Shown here piece after piece: positions 25,858 to 35,140 of a DNA stretch of 39,956 nt (position 1 is its first letter; each line of letters opens with the position of its first letter). The stretch is from positions 1 to 39,956 of the forward strand of contig JAJFIJ010000007.1 in the NCBI GenBank assembly GCA_021775105.1. Direction: 5' to 3'. The notes under the pieces are model-generated. The model was not told the DNA's origin, made no database searches, and saw only the letters and a program-made list of their open reading frames with translations. A program made the translations under genes and the position numbers. Source of the stretch: Rhodospirillales bacterium (GTDB taxonomy: Bacteria > Pseudomonadota > Alphaproteobacteria > Rhodospirillales > Casp-alpha2).

Positions 25858-26625
25858 CTAAACATCAAGGTCGCGAACCGGGACGCCGGCCGCTTTCAGA
25901 TGCGCTTTGGTTTCGGCAATCGTATAGACGCCAAAGTGAAAAATCGAGGCCGCCAGTACGGCAGACGCATGCCCATCGACGACGCCCTCAACAAGATGAT
26001 CGAGCGTGCCGACGCCGCCGGAGGCAATCACCGGCACCGGTACGGCATCGGCGACGGCCCGGGTCAGCGGTATATTAAAACCCCGCCTGGTACCGTCCCG
26101 GTCCATCGAGGTCAGCAGAATTTCTCCGGCCCCGTAATCGGCCATGCGCTTTGCCCAGCCGATGGCCTCGATTCCGGTTGGTTCGCGTCCGCCGTGGGTA
26201 AATATTTCAAACCGGTTTTCGTCGACCGACTTGGCATCAACGGAAACGACAATACATTGCGCGCCGAATTTTTCTGCCGCCTGACGGACAAAATCGGGGT
26301 TTTTAACAGACGCCGTGTTGATCGAAACCTTGTCGGCTCCCGCCAACAGCAATTTCCTGATATCTTCGATGGTGCGCACACCGCCACCGACCGTGACCGG
26401 CATGAAGCACTGTTCGGCTGTATGCTGAACGACATCGTAAATGGTGTCGCGGTTTTCGTGGCTGGCGGTGATATCGAGAAAACACAGCTCATCGGCACCG
26501 GCGGCGTCATAAACCCGCGCCTGTTCGACCGGATCGCCGGCATCGACAAGGTCGACAAAGTTGACCCCCTTGACGACGCGGCCTTCCTTGACGTCGAGAC
26601 AGGGTATAATGCGGGTTTTAAGCAT
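25858..26625 (-). CDS. hisF: Imidazole glycerol phosphate synthase cyclase subunit
   Basis: The (beta/alpha)8 cyclase subunit that uses ammonia from HisH to make imidazole glycerol phosphate and AICAR. The 255 residues show [18 protein letters not shown] with the catalytic Asp at 11, [20 protein letters not shown] for the second catalytic Asp, and [12 protein letters not shown]. The start overlaps the hisA stop by one base (TGATG), indicating coupled translation. Confidence 0.97.
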   Translation of the reverse strand: MLKTRIIPCLDVKEGRVVKGVNFVDLVDAGDPVEQARVYDAAGADELCFLDITASHENRDTIYDVVQHTAEQCFMPVTVGGGVRTIEDIRKLLLAGADKVSINTASVKNPDFVRQAAEKFGAQCIVVSVDAKSVDENRFEIFTHGGREPTGIEAIGWAKRMADYGAGEILLTSMDRDGTRRGFNIPLTRAVADAVPVPVIASGGVGTLDHLVEGVVDGHASAVLAASIFHFGVYTIAETKAHLKAAGVPVRDLDV

Positions 26626-27362
26626 CAGGCGGCATCCAGCATGGCCGTTGCCCGGCCAACATCGACATGCCCGTCATAGACGGCACGACCGGAAATCACC
26701 CCCTCGACGCGGCCCGGATGGCCGTAGGATCGGGAGATGACGTTCTCAATATCGGCCATCGAGGAAATTCCGCCAGACACAATGACCGGAATACTGACGC
26801 TGTCGGCAAGATCCAGTGTGGCCTCGATATTCGGTCCCTGCATCGCCCCGTCGCGGGAAATGTCGGTATGGATGATCGCCGTAGCGCCAGCGTCCTCAAA
26901 CCGCGCCGCCAGTTCAAGCGCCATCATTTCAGAAACCTCACCCCAACCCTCGACGGCGACGTATCCGTCTCTGGCATCAATGCCAATCGCCACCCGACCG
27001 GGGAATTGCTGGCAGGCGTTTTTCACCAGCTCCGGATCACGCACGGCGATGGTACCCAATATCACCCGTCGGACGCCGGCCTTCAGCCAGAATTCAATGG
27101 TGTCCAGCGTTCTGATGCCGCCACCCAGCTGAACCGGAATCGACAAGGCGGCCAGAATTGACTGAACGGCCGGGCCATTGACCGGCTCGCCAGCAAAAGC
27201 GCCATTGAGATCAACCACATGCAGCCATTTACTGCCCTGATCCTCGAAGGTTCTGGCCTGTGCGCCGGGGTCTTCGCTGAATACCGTTGCCTGATCCATT
27301 TCACCACGCAACAGGCGAACGCAGTTGCCGTCTTTCAGATCAATGGCCGGGAAAAATATCAT
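26625..27362 (-). CDS. hisA: Phosphoribosylformimino-AICAR ribotide isomerase
   Basis: The isomerase of step four in histidine synthesis, a (beta/alpha)8 barrel related to HisF. The 245-residue protein begins [20 protein letters not shown] with the catalytic Asp8. [20 protein letters not shown] and [17 protein letters not shown] follow. An upstream in-frame start at 27515 overlaps hisH and is rejected. hisH ends 20 bases upstream on the same strand. Confidence 0.97.
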   Translation of the reverse strand: MIFFPAIDLKDGNCVRLLRGEMDQATVFSEDPGAQARTFEDQGSKWLHVVDLNGAFAGEPVNGPAVQSILAALSIPVQLGGGIRTLDTIEFWLKAGVRRVILGTIAVRDPELVKNACQQFPGRVAIGIDARDGYVAVEGWGEVSEMMALELAARFEDAGATAIIHTDISRDGAMQGPNIEATLDLADSVSIPVIVSGGISSMADIENVISRSYGHPGRVEGVISGRAVYDGHVDVGRATAMLDAA

Positions 27363-27382
27363 TGATGGTCCGTCCCTTTTGC

Positions 27383-28027
27383 CTATGGGGTCCAGGTCAG
27401 AAAACTGGCGATAAACCGGAGGCCGACAGCCTGACTTTTTTCCGGATGAAACTGTGTGCCGACCAGATTGTCGCGACCGATAATCGCGGTGATCGATCCG
27501 CCATAATCGACGCATGCGAGCTGATGGACCGGGTCTGTACAGCGATACTGATAAGAATGGACAAAATAAGCGTGCCCGTGCGCGGGCAACTCTTCAAGTA
27601 AAGGATGAGATAAAGCGGAAAAATCAAGGTTATTCCAGCCCATATGAGGAATTTTTAAAGTTGGGTCTATAGAGGTAATGGCGCAGACTTCGCCGCCAAT
27701 CCAGCCCAACCCCGGCGTATCGCCGTGTTCGCGGCCCCAATCGGCCATCAGCTGCATCCCGACACAGATCCCCATAAACGGTTTCGCCCGGTTGATGACG
27801 GCCTCAGTCAACGCTTCCGTCATCCCGGAAACAGCCGCCAGCCCGGCCCGGCAGTCGGCGAAAGCGCCAACACCCGGCAAAACAATACGATCCGCCGCCG
27901 CGACCTGATCTGGGTCGCTGGTGACCTGAACGCGTTGCTTCCGGCCAACGTTTTCAGCCGCCCGCTCAAACGCCTTGGCCGCTGATTTCAGGTTGCCGGA
28001 GCCGTAATCGATAATCGCGACGCTCAT
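27383..28027 (-). CDS. hisH: Imidazole glycerol phosphate synthase glutaminase subunit
   Basis: The class I glutamine amidotransferase subunit, which supplies ammonia to HisF. The 214-residue protein has [16 protein letters not shown], the nucleophile Cys88 in [10 protein letters not shown], the oxyanion region LPGVGAF and the His/Glu of the triad in [13 protein letters not shown] 28027 overlaps the stop of the DUF2628 gene (ATGA). Confidence 0.97.
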   Translation of the reverse strand: MSVAIIDYGSGNLKSAAKAFERAAENVGRKQRVQVTSDPDQVAAADRIVLPGVGAFADCRAGLAAVSGMTEALTEAVINRAKPFMGICVGMQLMADWGREHGDTPGLGWIGGEVCAITSIDPTLKIPHMGWNNLDFSALSHPLLEELPAHGHAYFVHSYQYRCTDPVHQLACVDYGGSITAIIGRDNLVGTQFHPEKSQAVGLRFIASFLTWTP

Positions 28028-28446
28028 GCCCGACCCCCGGCCGACCGGCTTTCCGCCTGATTGATCGTATGGGCCAGATCATCGTCCTCGTTAAGGTAGC
28101 GGCGTAACGCATCGTCGGTATCTTCAGCCGAGATCACCGCGTTCTGAACAAATCCGAGGCGTTCCAGCGACCAGACACGAAGATCATGCGCCAGCAGGCC
28201 GACCAGCAGAGCCAGTGCGGCAACCAGAATCGACGGGCTGAGCGGATCGGAAAAAACCACCGGTCCCAGACCGTTTATCACACCTGCACCGATGAACAGG
28301 GCCAGCGCCACCCACCACATCCGGTGCCACAGCGCCCACAGGACGCCAACCAGAAAGGCCGGCCAGGAAAAGCCGTCTTTCAGAACAACGATATCGCGTT
28401 CCGGGTCAAGGCCGTGGCGGCGAAGATGAATGGTGTAGGTACGCAT
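28024..28446 (-). CDS. DUF2628 membrane protein within the his operon
   Basis: A 140-residue protein with a short basic start ([11 protein letters not shown]) and three hydrophobic segments: about residues 27-42, 45-62 and 70-87. The W-rich [17 protein letters not shown] is characteristic of the DUF2628 family. Function is unknown. It is inserted between hisB and hisH and overlaps the hisH start by four bases, so it is translated with the histidine genes. Nothing in the sequence links it biochemically to histidine synthesis. Confidence 0.85.
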   Translation of the reverse strand: MRTYTIHLRRHGLDPERDIVVLKDGFSWPAFLVGVLWALWHRMWWVALALFIGAGVINGLGPVVFSDPLSPSILVAALALLVGLLAHDLRVWSLERLGFVQNAVISAEDTDDALRRYLNEDDDLAHTINQAESRSAGGRA

Positions 28447-28474
28447 GATCTGGGTCTGAAAATTTCAGCAATCG

Positions 28475-29074
28475 CTAGAGGGAGCCGCCAAGGACCCCTT
28501 TGGTTGACGGAATTTCGTCAGATTTCCGGGGGTCAATTTCAATCGCCTGGCGCAGCGCACGGGCCAGCGCCTTGAAGCATGATTCGATAATGTGGTGGTT
28601 GTTCTCGCCGTAAATATTTTCGACATGCAAGGTAATCCCGGCCGCCTGGGCGAAGGCCTGAAACCACTCCTTGAACAGTTCGGTGTCCATTTCTCCCAAC
28701 TTCGGCTTGGAAAACGTCACCTTCCAGATCAGGTAGGGGCGGTTGGAAATATCCATGTTGACCCGGGTCAGGGTTTCATCCATCGGGATCGTCGCCGAAC
28801 CATAGCGCGTGATGCCCTTGCGATCGCCGAGCGCCGCATTCAGCGCCTCGCCGATGGCAATGCCGGAATCTTCCGTGGTGTGGTGGAAATCGATCTGCAA
28901 ATCACCTGTCGCCTTGACGTCGAGGTCCATCAGGCTGTGGCGGGACAGCTGTTCAAGCATGTGGTCGAGAAAGCCAATGCCGGTGCTTACCGTATACTCA
29001 CCGTTACCATCAAGATTGAGAGATACGCTGATCTCTGTCTCGTGTGTTTTGCGCTCAATTTTGCCCTGACGCAT
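28475..29074 (-). CDS. hisB: Imidazoleglycerol-phosphate dehydratase
   Basis: Manganese-dependent dehydratase of step six in histidine synthesis. This is the monofunctional 199-residue form, without the phosphatase domain found in E. coli. It has [20 protein letters not shown], the metal-binding [15 protein letters not shown] and [21 protein letters not shown] 29074 is the start; the longer frame to 29239 only crosses the promoter region. It is the first gene of hisB-DUF2628-hisH-hisA-hisF-hisE-HIT and is divergent from hslV. Confidence 0.96.
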   Translation of the reverse strand: MRQGKIERKTHETEISVSLNLDGNGEYTVSTGIGFLDHMLEQLSRHSLMDLDVKATGDLQIDFHHTTEDSGIAIGEALNAALGDRKGITRYGSATIPMDETLTRVNMDISNRPYLIWKVTFSKPKLGEMDTELFKEWFQAFAQAAGITLHVENIYGENNHHIIESCFKALARALRQAIEIDPRKSDEIPSTKGVLGGSL

Positions 29075-29174
29075 CGCCGTTGCTCCGCCTGTGAATTCAT
29101 CGCCCCGTATCGTGCCTTGGGGGTCAGCGCCTTTTATCAGGATCGTCCGGAAACTACCAGCTTTGCCACAAACC

Positions 29175-29202
29175 TTCACAAATCCGGATTTGCCTCTATA
29201 GT
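29175..29202 (+). promoter_or_regulatory. Promoter of hslVU
   Basis: TTCACA (29175-29180), 16 bases, TATAGT (29197-29202), with each box matching five of six sigma70 consensus bases. The same stretch reads CTTC, 17 bases, TCTATAG (29174-29201), a partial match to the alphaproteobacterial heat-shock promoter, so RpoH might also use it. The hslV ATG is about 75 bases beyond the expected start. Confidence 0.45.
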
Positions 29203-29283
29203 CCCTTGCGCTGCCCATCGGGGCAGCCCAGATTAACAACGAACAACAGGCCCGTAATGGCCCGCAACGGATAACAGGGAATC

Positions 29284-29832
29284 ATGGCAGATCAGGGATC
29301 AAAAGGCTGGCGCGGGACAACCATTCTCTGCGTTCGCAAAAATAATGACGTCGTCGTCGTCGGTGACGGTCAGGTAACGCTGGGCGATACCGTCATCAAG
29401 GCCAATGCCCGCAAGGTCCGGCGTCTGGCGGATGGCGCGGTGATTACCGGGTTTGCCGGGGCGACCGCCGACGCCTTCACCCTGTTCGAGCGCCTTGAGG
29501 GCAAGCTTGAACAATATCCCGGCCAGCTGACGCGAGCCTGCGTGGAAATGGCCAAGGACTGGCGCACGGACAGATACCTCCGCCGTCTGGAGGCGATGAT
29601 GGCCGTCGCCGACAAGGACGTCTCCCTGGTTCTGACCGGTACCGGCGATGTACTTGAGCCCGAAGATGGCCTGATCGGTATCGGGTCGGGCGGCAATTAT
29701 GCCCTGGCGGCAGCCCGCGCGCTGATCGATCAGGAAAATATAGATGCCGAAACCATCGCCCGGAAATCGATGGCCGTGGCCGCCGATATCTGCGTTTATA
29801 CCAATGAAAACATTACACTCGAGAAATTATGA
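29284..29832 (+). CDS. hslV: ATP-dependent protease subunit HslV (ClpQ)
   Basis: The proteolytic core of the HslVU protease, a double hexamer of threonine peptidases. In the 182 residues the mature N-terminus would be Thr12 in GTTILCVRK, after an 11-residue propeptide. Propeptides of this type are common in alphaproteobacteria. The active-site Lys and downstream [20 protein letters not shown] are conserved. Its TGA overlaps the hslU ATG (ATGA). Confidence 0.97.
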   Translation: MADQGSKGWRGTTILCVRKNNDVVVVGDGQVTLGDTVIKANARKVRRLADGAVITGFAGATADAFTLFERLEGKLEQYPGQLTRACVEMAKDWRTDRYLRRLEAMMAVADKDVSLVLTGTGDVLEPEDGLIGIGSGGNYALAAARALIDQENIDAETIARKSMAVAADICVYTNENITLEKL

Positions 29833-31148
29833 CCCTTACCAACAGCTTTACCCCCCGCGAAATCGTTTCTGAGCTTGATCGCTATATTGTCGGCCAGAAT
29901 GATGCCAAACGTGCCGTCGCCATCGCGCTCCGCAACCGCTGGCGTCGCCAGCAGCTTGATGAGGCCATGCGCGAGGAGGTGTTGCCGAAAAACATTCTGA
30001 TGATCGGCCCGACCGGGGTCGGCAAAACCGAGATTGCCCGCCGCCTCGCCAAACTGGCGCAGGCCCCGTTTGTCAAGGTTGAAGCAACGAAGTTCACCGA
30101 AGTCGGCTATGTCGGGCGCGACGTCGAGCAGATGATTCGTGATCTGGTCGATCTCGCCATTCACATGGTCCGCGAACGCATGCGCAAAGACGTCGTCGCC
30201 AAGGCCGAGCTTAACGCGGAAGAGCGGGTTCTGGACGCGCTGGTTGGAGACAGTGCATCCGAAGAAACCCGTCAGAAATTCCGTAAAATGCTGCGCGAAG
30301 GCACGCTGGCCGACAAGGAAATCGAGATCGAGGTCAGCGACAGCGCAACACCGGGCATGCCGACCTTTGATATCCCCGGCATGCCGGGATCGCAGATGGG
30401 CATGATCAATCTCAACGACATGCTGGGCAAGGCGTTCGGGCAAAATACCAAACCGAAAAAGCTGAACGTTGCCGATTCTTATGAGCTGTTGATGGCAGAT
30501 GAGGCCGACAAGCTGTTGGATGAAGATAAAATCGTCCGCGAAGCCATTGATCTGGTTGAAAATAATGGCATCGTGTTCATCGATGAAATTGACAAGATTA
30601 CCGCCCGCTCCGAACGCACCGGTGTCGATGTCAGCCGTGAAGGCGTGCAGCGCGACCTGTTGCCACTGATTGAGGGCACAACCGTTTCGACCAAACACGG
30701 CACTGTCAGAACCGATCATATCCTGTTTATCGGCTCCGGCGCCTTTCACCTGTCCAAACCGTCCGACATGCTGCCGGAACTGCAGGGCCGATTGCCCATC
30801 CGGGTCGAGCTTCAGGCGCTCACCCGCGATGACCTGATGCGGATTCTGACCGAGCCGGAAGCCAGCCTGATCAAACAGTATGTCGCCCTGATGGGGGTTG
30901 AAGATCTGACCCTGGCGTTTACCGAAGATTCAATTGAGGCGATCGCCGACCTCGCCGCCGAGATTAATCAGGGCGTCGAAAACATCGGCGCCCGGCGTCT
31001 GCACACGGTTCTCGAGAAGCTGCTGGAAGACATCAGTTTCTCGGCCTCGGAACGAAGCGGGGAAACCGTTTCCATAAACGCCGAGCAGGTTCGTGCAAGT
31101 CTTGCTGATCTTGCCCAGGATGCAGATTTGAGCAAATTTATTCTTTGA
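29829..31148 (+). CDS. hslU: ATP-dependent protease ATPase subunit HslU (ClpY)
   Basis: AAA+ unfoldase that feeds substrates to HslV. The 439-residue protein begins with the [18 protein letters not shown] motif. Walker A GPTGVGKT is at 60-67 and the pore loop [10 protein letters not shown] follows. The intermediate domain separates this from Walker [10 protein letters not shown]. The C-terminal tail DADLSKFIL, which docks into HslV, is intact. Translationally coupled to hslV. Confidence 0.98.
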   Translation: MTLTNSFTPREIVSELDRYIVGQNDAKRAVAIALRNRWRRQQLDEAMREEVLPKNILMIGPTGVGKTEIARRLAKLAQAPFVKVEATKFTEVGYVGRDVEQMIRDLVDLAIHMVRERMRKDVVAKAELNAEERVLDALVGDSASEETRQKFRKMLREGTLADKEIEIEVSDSATPGMPTFDIPGMPGSQMGMINLNDMLGKAFGQNTKPKKLNVADSYELLMADEADKLLDEDKIVREAIDLVENNGIVFIDEIDKITARSERTGVDVSREGVQRDLLPLIEGTTVSTKHGTVRTDHILFIGSGAFHLSKPSDMLPELQGRLPIRVELQALTRDDLMRILTEPEASLIKQYVALMGVEDLTLAFTEDSIEAIADLAAEINQGVENIGARRLHTVLEKLLEDISFSASERSGETVSINAEQVRASLADLAQDADLSKFIL

Positions 31149-31201
31149 TCTCAAATCAATGTCACCCGGTAACCTGTTGGAATAATGTCCAAAATAGCAA
31201 C

Positions 31202-31222
31202 TTTTGAAGTATAGCTTCAAAA
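31202..31222. terminator. AT-rich hairpin between hslU and xre ends
   Basis: A perfect inverted repeat TTTTGAAG-TATAG-CTTCAAAA lies between two convergent genes: hslU ends at 31148 and the xre-like gene at 31237. On the minus-strand RNA (and likewise on the plus) the right arm ends in an A/U run, but no further U tract follows. It may act as a weak bidirectional terminator or simply be a 3' stability element. Confidence 0.4.
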
Positions 31223-31236
31223 ATAGGCCCCAAGCT

Positions 31237-31617
31237 TCAGTAAACCGGTCCTTTGAGCGATCCATCCCGGCTTTCGATCTCGGCCAGAACCCACTCGATC
31301 GTCTGCTCATCCAGTTTATCAATGCGTTCGGCCAACAAGTTGGCAAGATGGGTGGCTTTCGGGCTGAGGCCTGCGGTATCAACAACCACGCGCGGATGCG
31401 ATAATTCGGCCAGACGCCGGAGCTCCTCCGCCTCATCCCACATCAGGTCAAAATACCCGCAAATCTGTTGAACCAGACCTGATCCGGGGCGGCCGCGATG
31501 GCCGTGCTCAAGGGCCGAAAAATAGGCCGGCGTCACCCCCAGATCAGCAGACATCTTTTTCAGGGAAATTCCCCTGGCCGCCCGATAGTGCCGGACTTTT
31601 TGTCCAAAAGGCGTCAT
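31237..31617 (-). CDS. XRE-family helix-turn-helix regulator
   Basis: A 126-residue protein with an N-terminal Xre/Cro DNA-binding domain (about residues 4-60). Its helices read FGQKVRHYRAARGISLKKMS and LGVTPAYFSALEHGHRGRP. A helical C-terminal half (ATHLANLLAERIDKLDEQT) is probably for dimerisation. The ATG at 31617 overlaps the smr stop (31614), so it is the last gene of the mltA-lut-smr string. Targets are unknown; related genomes commonly have an Xre gene after smr. Confidence 0.9.
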   Translation of the reverse strand: MTPFGQKVRHYRAARGISLKKMSADLGVTPAYFSALEHGHRGRPGSGLVQQICGYFDLMWDEAEELRRLAELSHPRVVVDTAGLSPKATHLANLLAERIDKLDEQTIEWVLAEIESRDGSLKGPVY

Positions 31618-32204
31618 CGCTTCCTCCTGATCAACACATAAATCGCGCCTTCACCGCCATGCTGTCGCGCAGCATAGTCAAACCCCTTGATCCAGGCGCT
31701 CATCGGCGGCTCATTCAGCCACCTCGGGACGGCGCGGCGGAGCACACCAATCTCACCATCCCTGGTCAGTCCCTTACCGGTAATCACAAGCACACTTCGC
31801 CGCCCCCCATAATAGGCGTCTTCAAGAAAGTTCAGCAGAACACGGTGCGCCTGCGTCTGCGTCATCCCGTGAAGATCAAGTCGGCCCTCGATCTGGACCT
31901 GACCACGACGCATACGGGTTTGGGTTTTGCGGTCCAGTCCCGGTGCTTTTCCGTGCTCAAAAGAGGGGTGAGCTGGAAGAGTGCTCGCGAACGGTTCAAA
32001 GCAAGAGGCATTGGGTTGCGCTTGTTTGTTTGGTTCAGAAACAGAAGGTGTTTTGGTTGCGCTTATGGTGTTTTTCGGATTTTTCAAGGTCAGTGGCGTG
32101 ACGCTTTTTGTAACTTCTTCCCAGAGCGCGGTATCTTCCGATGCCCGCGACGGACCGCCGTGCTGGCCGACCTGCCCCTTACCGGTGCGCTTAGCCGAGC
32201 TCAT
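31614..32204 (-). CDS. Smr/MutS2-domain protein (putative nucleic-acid nuclease)
   Basis: A 196-residue protein. The first 110 residues are polar and likely disordered. The C-terminal Smr domain starts GRLDLHGMTQTQAHRVLLNF, with the conserved LDxHG motif, and includes SVLVITGKG, then GEGAIYVLIRRKR at the end. Smr domains nick or bind DNA or RNA. A TTG two codons upstream (32210) is an alternative start, but ATG 32204 is preferred. Either start lies inside the lutC end (overlap 32191-32204). Confidence 0.85.
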   Translation of the reverse strand: MSSAKRTGKGQVGQHGGPSRASEDTALWEEVTKSVTPLTLKNPKNTISATKTPSVSEPNKQAQPNASCFEPFASTLPAHPSFEHGKAPGLDRKTQTRMRRGQVQIEGRLDLHGMTQTQAHRVLLNFLEDAYYGGRRSVLVITGKGLTRDGEIGVLRRAVPRWLNEPPMSAWIKGFDYAARQHGGEGAIYVLIRRKR

Positions 32205-32880
32205 CGTCAATAATTATAATGTGGAGGCGTTGTGGGCCATGCGCGCCCAACAAAAGCGTCTGTTCGATATCTGCACTTCGTGACGGTCCCGTAATAAAAC
32301 AGAGAGTTCGCGGCATATAGTCCAAAAGCGGCTGGTTTTCTCCGTCTTTTTGCCTCAATTTATTAAAGGCCTGCTCATAATTACCATAAATTTTGTCCGC
32401 CTCGATCACCGCTATATTTGTCAGCGGCAAGAAGTTCAGGGTCGTCGGCATATCGGGTCCGGAGTGAACGACAAGCGTTCCGGTCTCCGCAACCGCAGCA
32501 AAAGCCGACGTCACGCTAACCGCATCGTCTCCATCAGCGATGCCGGAATCGACCTCAAGAAGCGTTGTTGACCAGGGCAGATTTTTTAACCTTGGGGCAG
32601 ATTTCACCTTCGGCGGAATATTGTTTTCTTTCAGAAAGCGGGCGACCTCCTGCGGAATTTGCTCGCCAGCCGCAACTCGGACCACACTTGCGTTTACTTT
32701 CTCAGCCTCTTCTTTAAATAAGGCTATGCGGGACTCCTTATCCAAAGAGCCGCGCTTCGGTATAAGGTTTGCCGGATGATCTTGCAGTCTTGTGCCCGCC
32801 GCCTGTGAATCTGTGGCGGCAAGCATGTCCTTTTTGGCGGCCCGGACACGATCAAGGATGGCCTGTCGTGAACCCCTCAT
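32191..32880 (-). CDS. lutC: LUD-domain protein LutC, lactate utilisation
   Basis: A 229-residue LUD-domain protein, the third component of the LutABC L-lactate oxidation complex. Features are a basic N-terminal helix (SRQAILDRVRAAKKDMLAA), VTSAFAAVAETGTLVVHSG for the LUD core, and a C-terminal CFITGPSRSADIEQTLLLG containing the GPSRTADIE-like family motif. The start overlaps the lutB stop (ATGA) and the end runs into smr, so it is translated within one polycistron. Confidence 0.92.
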   Translation of the reverse strand: MRGSRQAILDRVRAAKKDMLAATDSQAAGTRLQDHPANLIPKRGSLDKESRIALFKEEAEKVNASVVRVAAGEQIPQEVARFLKENNIPPKVKSAPRLKNLPWSTTLLEVDSGIADGDDAVSVTSAFAAVAETGTLVVHSGPDMPTTLNFLPLTNIAVIEADKIYGNYEQAFNKLRQKDGENQPLLDYMPRTLCFITGPSRSADIEQTLLLGAHGPQRLHIIIIDDELG

Positions 32881-34301
32881 GACCGGTCTCCGCCACGGGC
32901 CCTGTACAGGTCCATAAAGGTTTTGCCCTGGGGGCTGGGGAAATCACGCCCTGATGTCCAGCCGCTGGCAAGCGGCAACCACCCGAACCGACCCGATTTC
33001 CGGCCCAGGCCGCCCAAAACCGCCATAATCTGGCGATTGACAAACCGGTATAACGCGGGTTTCTTGACCATACCGGCCCACAGGGTCAGGGCAAAACGGG
33101 CGAAGGCGGACGACTGCTTTCGGACAAACTGTTTTCTGCGCCAGGCCCGGAGCATACGGGGCAGGGGGATGCGCATCGGACAGACGCTCTCACATTTTCC
33201 GCACAGCGTCGAGGCATTCGGCAGGTGCGAGGCCTCATCCAGACCGATCAGGCCGGGAATCAGTACGGCCCCCATCGGACCGGAATAGACCCAGCCATAG
33301 GCGTGCCCGCCAATCGACTTATAGACCGGACAGTGATTGAGGCAGGCCCCGCAACGAATACAGCGCAGCATTTCCTGAAATTCCGTGCCGAGCAGCTCGG
33401 TACGCCCGTTATCCAGCAGAATGACGTGGTACTCTTCCGGGCCATCAGGGTCGCCGGGGCGTTTGGGGCCGGAACAGAAAGTCGTGTAAACCGACATTTC
33501 CTGTCCCGTTGCCGAGCGCGCCAGCACGCGAAGGATGGTTGACGCGTCTTCCAGCGTCGGGACGATTTTTTCCAGGCTGGCAATGACGATATGAACACGG
33601 GGCAGGGAATAGGTGAGATCCGCATTGCCTTCGTTGGTGACCAGCACGTTCGATCCGGTTTCGGCAATCAGCATATTGGCCCCGGTCAGGCCGACATCTG
33701 CGGCGATAAACTTTTCCCGCAGCTTTTCCCGCGCTTCTTCCAGCAAGGCGCGCGGCTCTTCCAGCGAACGATCGGCGGGCAGGTCCTTGTGGGCTTCAAA
33801 AAAGGTTTCTGCGACCTGCTCTTTGGATAGGTGAATGGCCGGTGCGATAATGTGGCTGGGCGGTTCCTTGCGGAGCTGGATGATGTACTCGCCAAGATCT
33901 GTTTCTATGGGCTCAACGCCGTTGTCTTCAAGAAATTCATTAATTGCGATCTCTTCGCCGATCATTGATTTTGACTTGGTCACGGTTTTCGCATCGACCC
34001 GGTGACAAATATCAAGAATGGTCTGGCGGGCCTCTCCGGCATCCCTGGCCCAGTGAACCTCGCCGCCCCAGTCTGTGACGCGGGCTTCGAACTGTTCAAG
34101 ATAAAAATCCAGGTTTGCCAGGACATGGTTCTTGATATCACGGGCCTGGTCCCGAAGGCCTTCAAATTCGGGCAGACGTGCCGCCGCTTCCAGTCGCTTG
34201 ACCGGGAACCCGTGGGTCAGCTTGCCAAGTGCCGCCTGCAAGGTCGGGTTGGCAAGGGCTTCGCTGGTATTGGCGTGAAAGGCGCGGGATTTGGATTCCA
34301 T
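32877..34301 (-). CDS. lutB: Iron-sulfur protein LutB, lactate utilisation
   Basis: A 474-residue protein that joins a LUD-like N-terminal region to a ferredoxin-type module. Two [4Fe-4S] motifs are present: CIRCGACLNHCPVY and CGKCESVCPMRIPL. A C-terminal tail with the family's hydrophobic LTLWAGMVKKPALYRFVN follows. It acts with LutA and LutC in L-lactate oxidation to pyruvate. The start shares one base with the lutA stop (TAATG). Confidence 0.94.
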   Translation of the reverse strand: MESKSRAFHANTSEALANPTLQAALGKLTHGFPVKRLEAAARLPEFEGLRDQARDIKNHVLANLDFYLEQFEARVTDWGGEVHWARDAGEARQTILDICHRVDAKTVTKSKSMIGEEIAINEFLEDNGVEPIETDLGEYIIQLRKEPPSHIIAPAIHLSKEQVAETFFEAHKDLPADRSLEEPRALLEEAREKLREKFIAADVGLTGANMLIAETGSNVLVTNEGNADLTYSLPRVHIVIASLEKIVPTLEDASTILRVLARSATGQEMSVYTTFCSGPKRPGDPDGPEEYHVILLDNGRTELLGTEFQEMLRCIRCGACLNHCPVYKSIGGHAYGWVYSGPMGAVLIPGLIGLDEASHLPNASTLCGKCESVCPMRIPLPRMLRAWRRKQFVRKQSSAFARFALTLWAGMVKKPALYRFVNRQIMAVLGGLGRKSGRFGWLPLASGWTSGRDFPSPQGKTFMDLYRARGGDRS

Positions 34302-35095
34302 TATTGACCCTTGCCCGTTTCAGGCGCACCAATCGCCGCGCCATCCGTCATATCGGCGAGAACTTCGGCGATATGGCGCACTTCAACCTCCTTGCCGCGC
34401 CGGGTCAGGCGTCCGGATATATTCATCAGACACCCCAAATCACCCCCAAGCAGCAGTTTGGCGCCGGTCGCCAGAATATCCTCGACCTTGGCATCAACCA
34501 TATTTTCCGAAATTTCCGGGTATTTCACACAGAACAACCCCCCGAAACCGCAACAGGCTTCGGCCTCGTCACCTTCCGTCAGGGTCAACCCGTTGACCTT
34601 AGACAACAGATTCCGCGGTTGTTCCTTGATTCCCATCTCCCGGAGGCCGGAACAGGAGTCGTGATAGGTCATGGATTTGTCGCATGTCGCACTGATGTCA
34701 GAGACCTTCAGGACATCGTGCAAAAAAGACGTAAGTTCGAAAGTTTTTGCCGCCAATGTCCTTGCCCGTGTCGCCCAGGCCTCATCATCGGCAAGGGTTT
34801 CGGGGTAGTGGTGCCTGATCATGCCGCCACAGGATCCGGACGGCACGACAACATAGTCAAACCCCTCAAAGGCCGTAATGACCTGACGGGCGATATCGGC
34901 AGTGTCGGGATTGTCGCCGGAATTATACGCGGGCTGCCCGCAACACGTTTGAGACTCCGGCACGCTGACCCGGCAACCGGCAGCTTCCAGCAACTTGAGC
35001 GTCGCAAACCCCACAGACGGGCGGGTCAGATCAACAAGACAGGTGACAAACAGGCCGACGTGGGGTCCGGATGTTAAGGTGGCATCTGACATCAT
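34301..35095 (-). CDS. lutA: CCG-domain iron-sulfur oxidoreductase LutA
   Basis: A 264-residue protein with two cysteine-rich CCG domains: CCGQPAYNSGD, with CCG at 51-53, and CCGFGGLFCV near residue 185. These domains bind an Fe-S cofactor in LutA, GlcF and HdrB-type proteins. It is the first gene of lutABC. A second ATG one codon in (35092) could also be used. It lies 45 bases after mltA on the same strand. No FadR-type regulator gene is adjacent. Confidence 0.94.
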   Translation of the reverse strand: MMSDATLTSGPHVGLFVTCLVDLTRPSVGFATLKLLEAAGCRVSVPESQTCCGQPAYNSGDNPDTADIARQVITAFEGFDYVVVPSGSCGGMIRHHYPETLADDEAWATRARTLAAKTFELTSFLHDVLKVSDISATCDKSMTYHDSCSGLREMGIKEQPRNLLSKVNGLTLTEGDEAEACCGFGGLFCVKYPEISENMVDAKVEDILATGAKLLLGGDLGCLMNISGRLTRRGKEVEVRHIAEVLADMTDGAAIGAPETGKGQ

Positions 35096-35140
35096 GGGCC
35101 GAGAATGTAACTTTATGGTGACGAAGGCAAGTCGGTGGAC

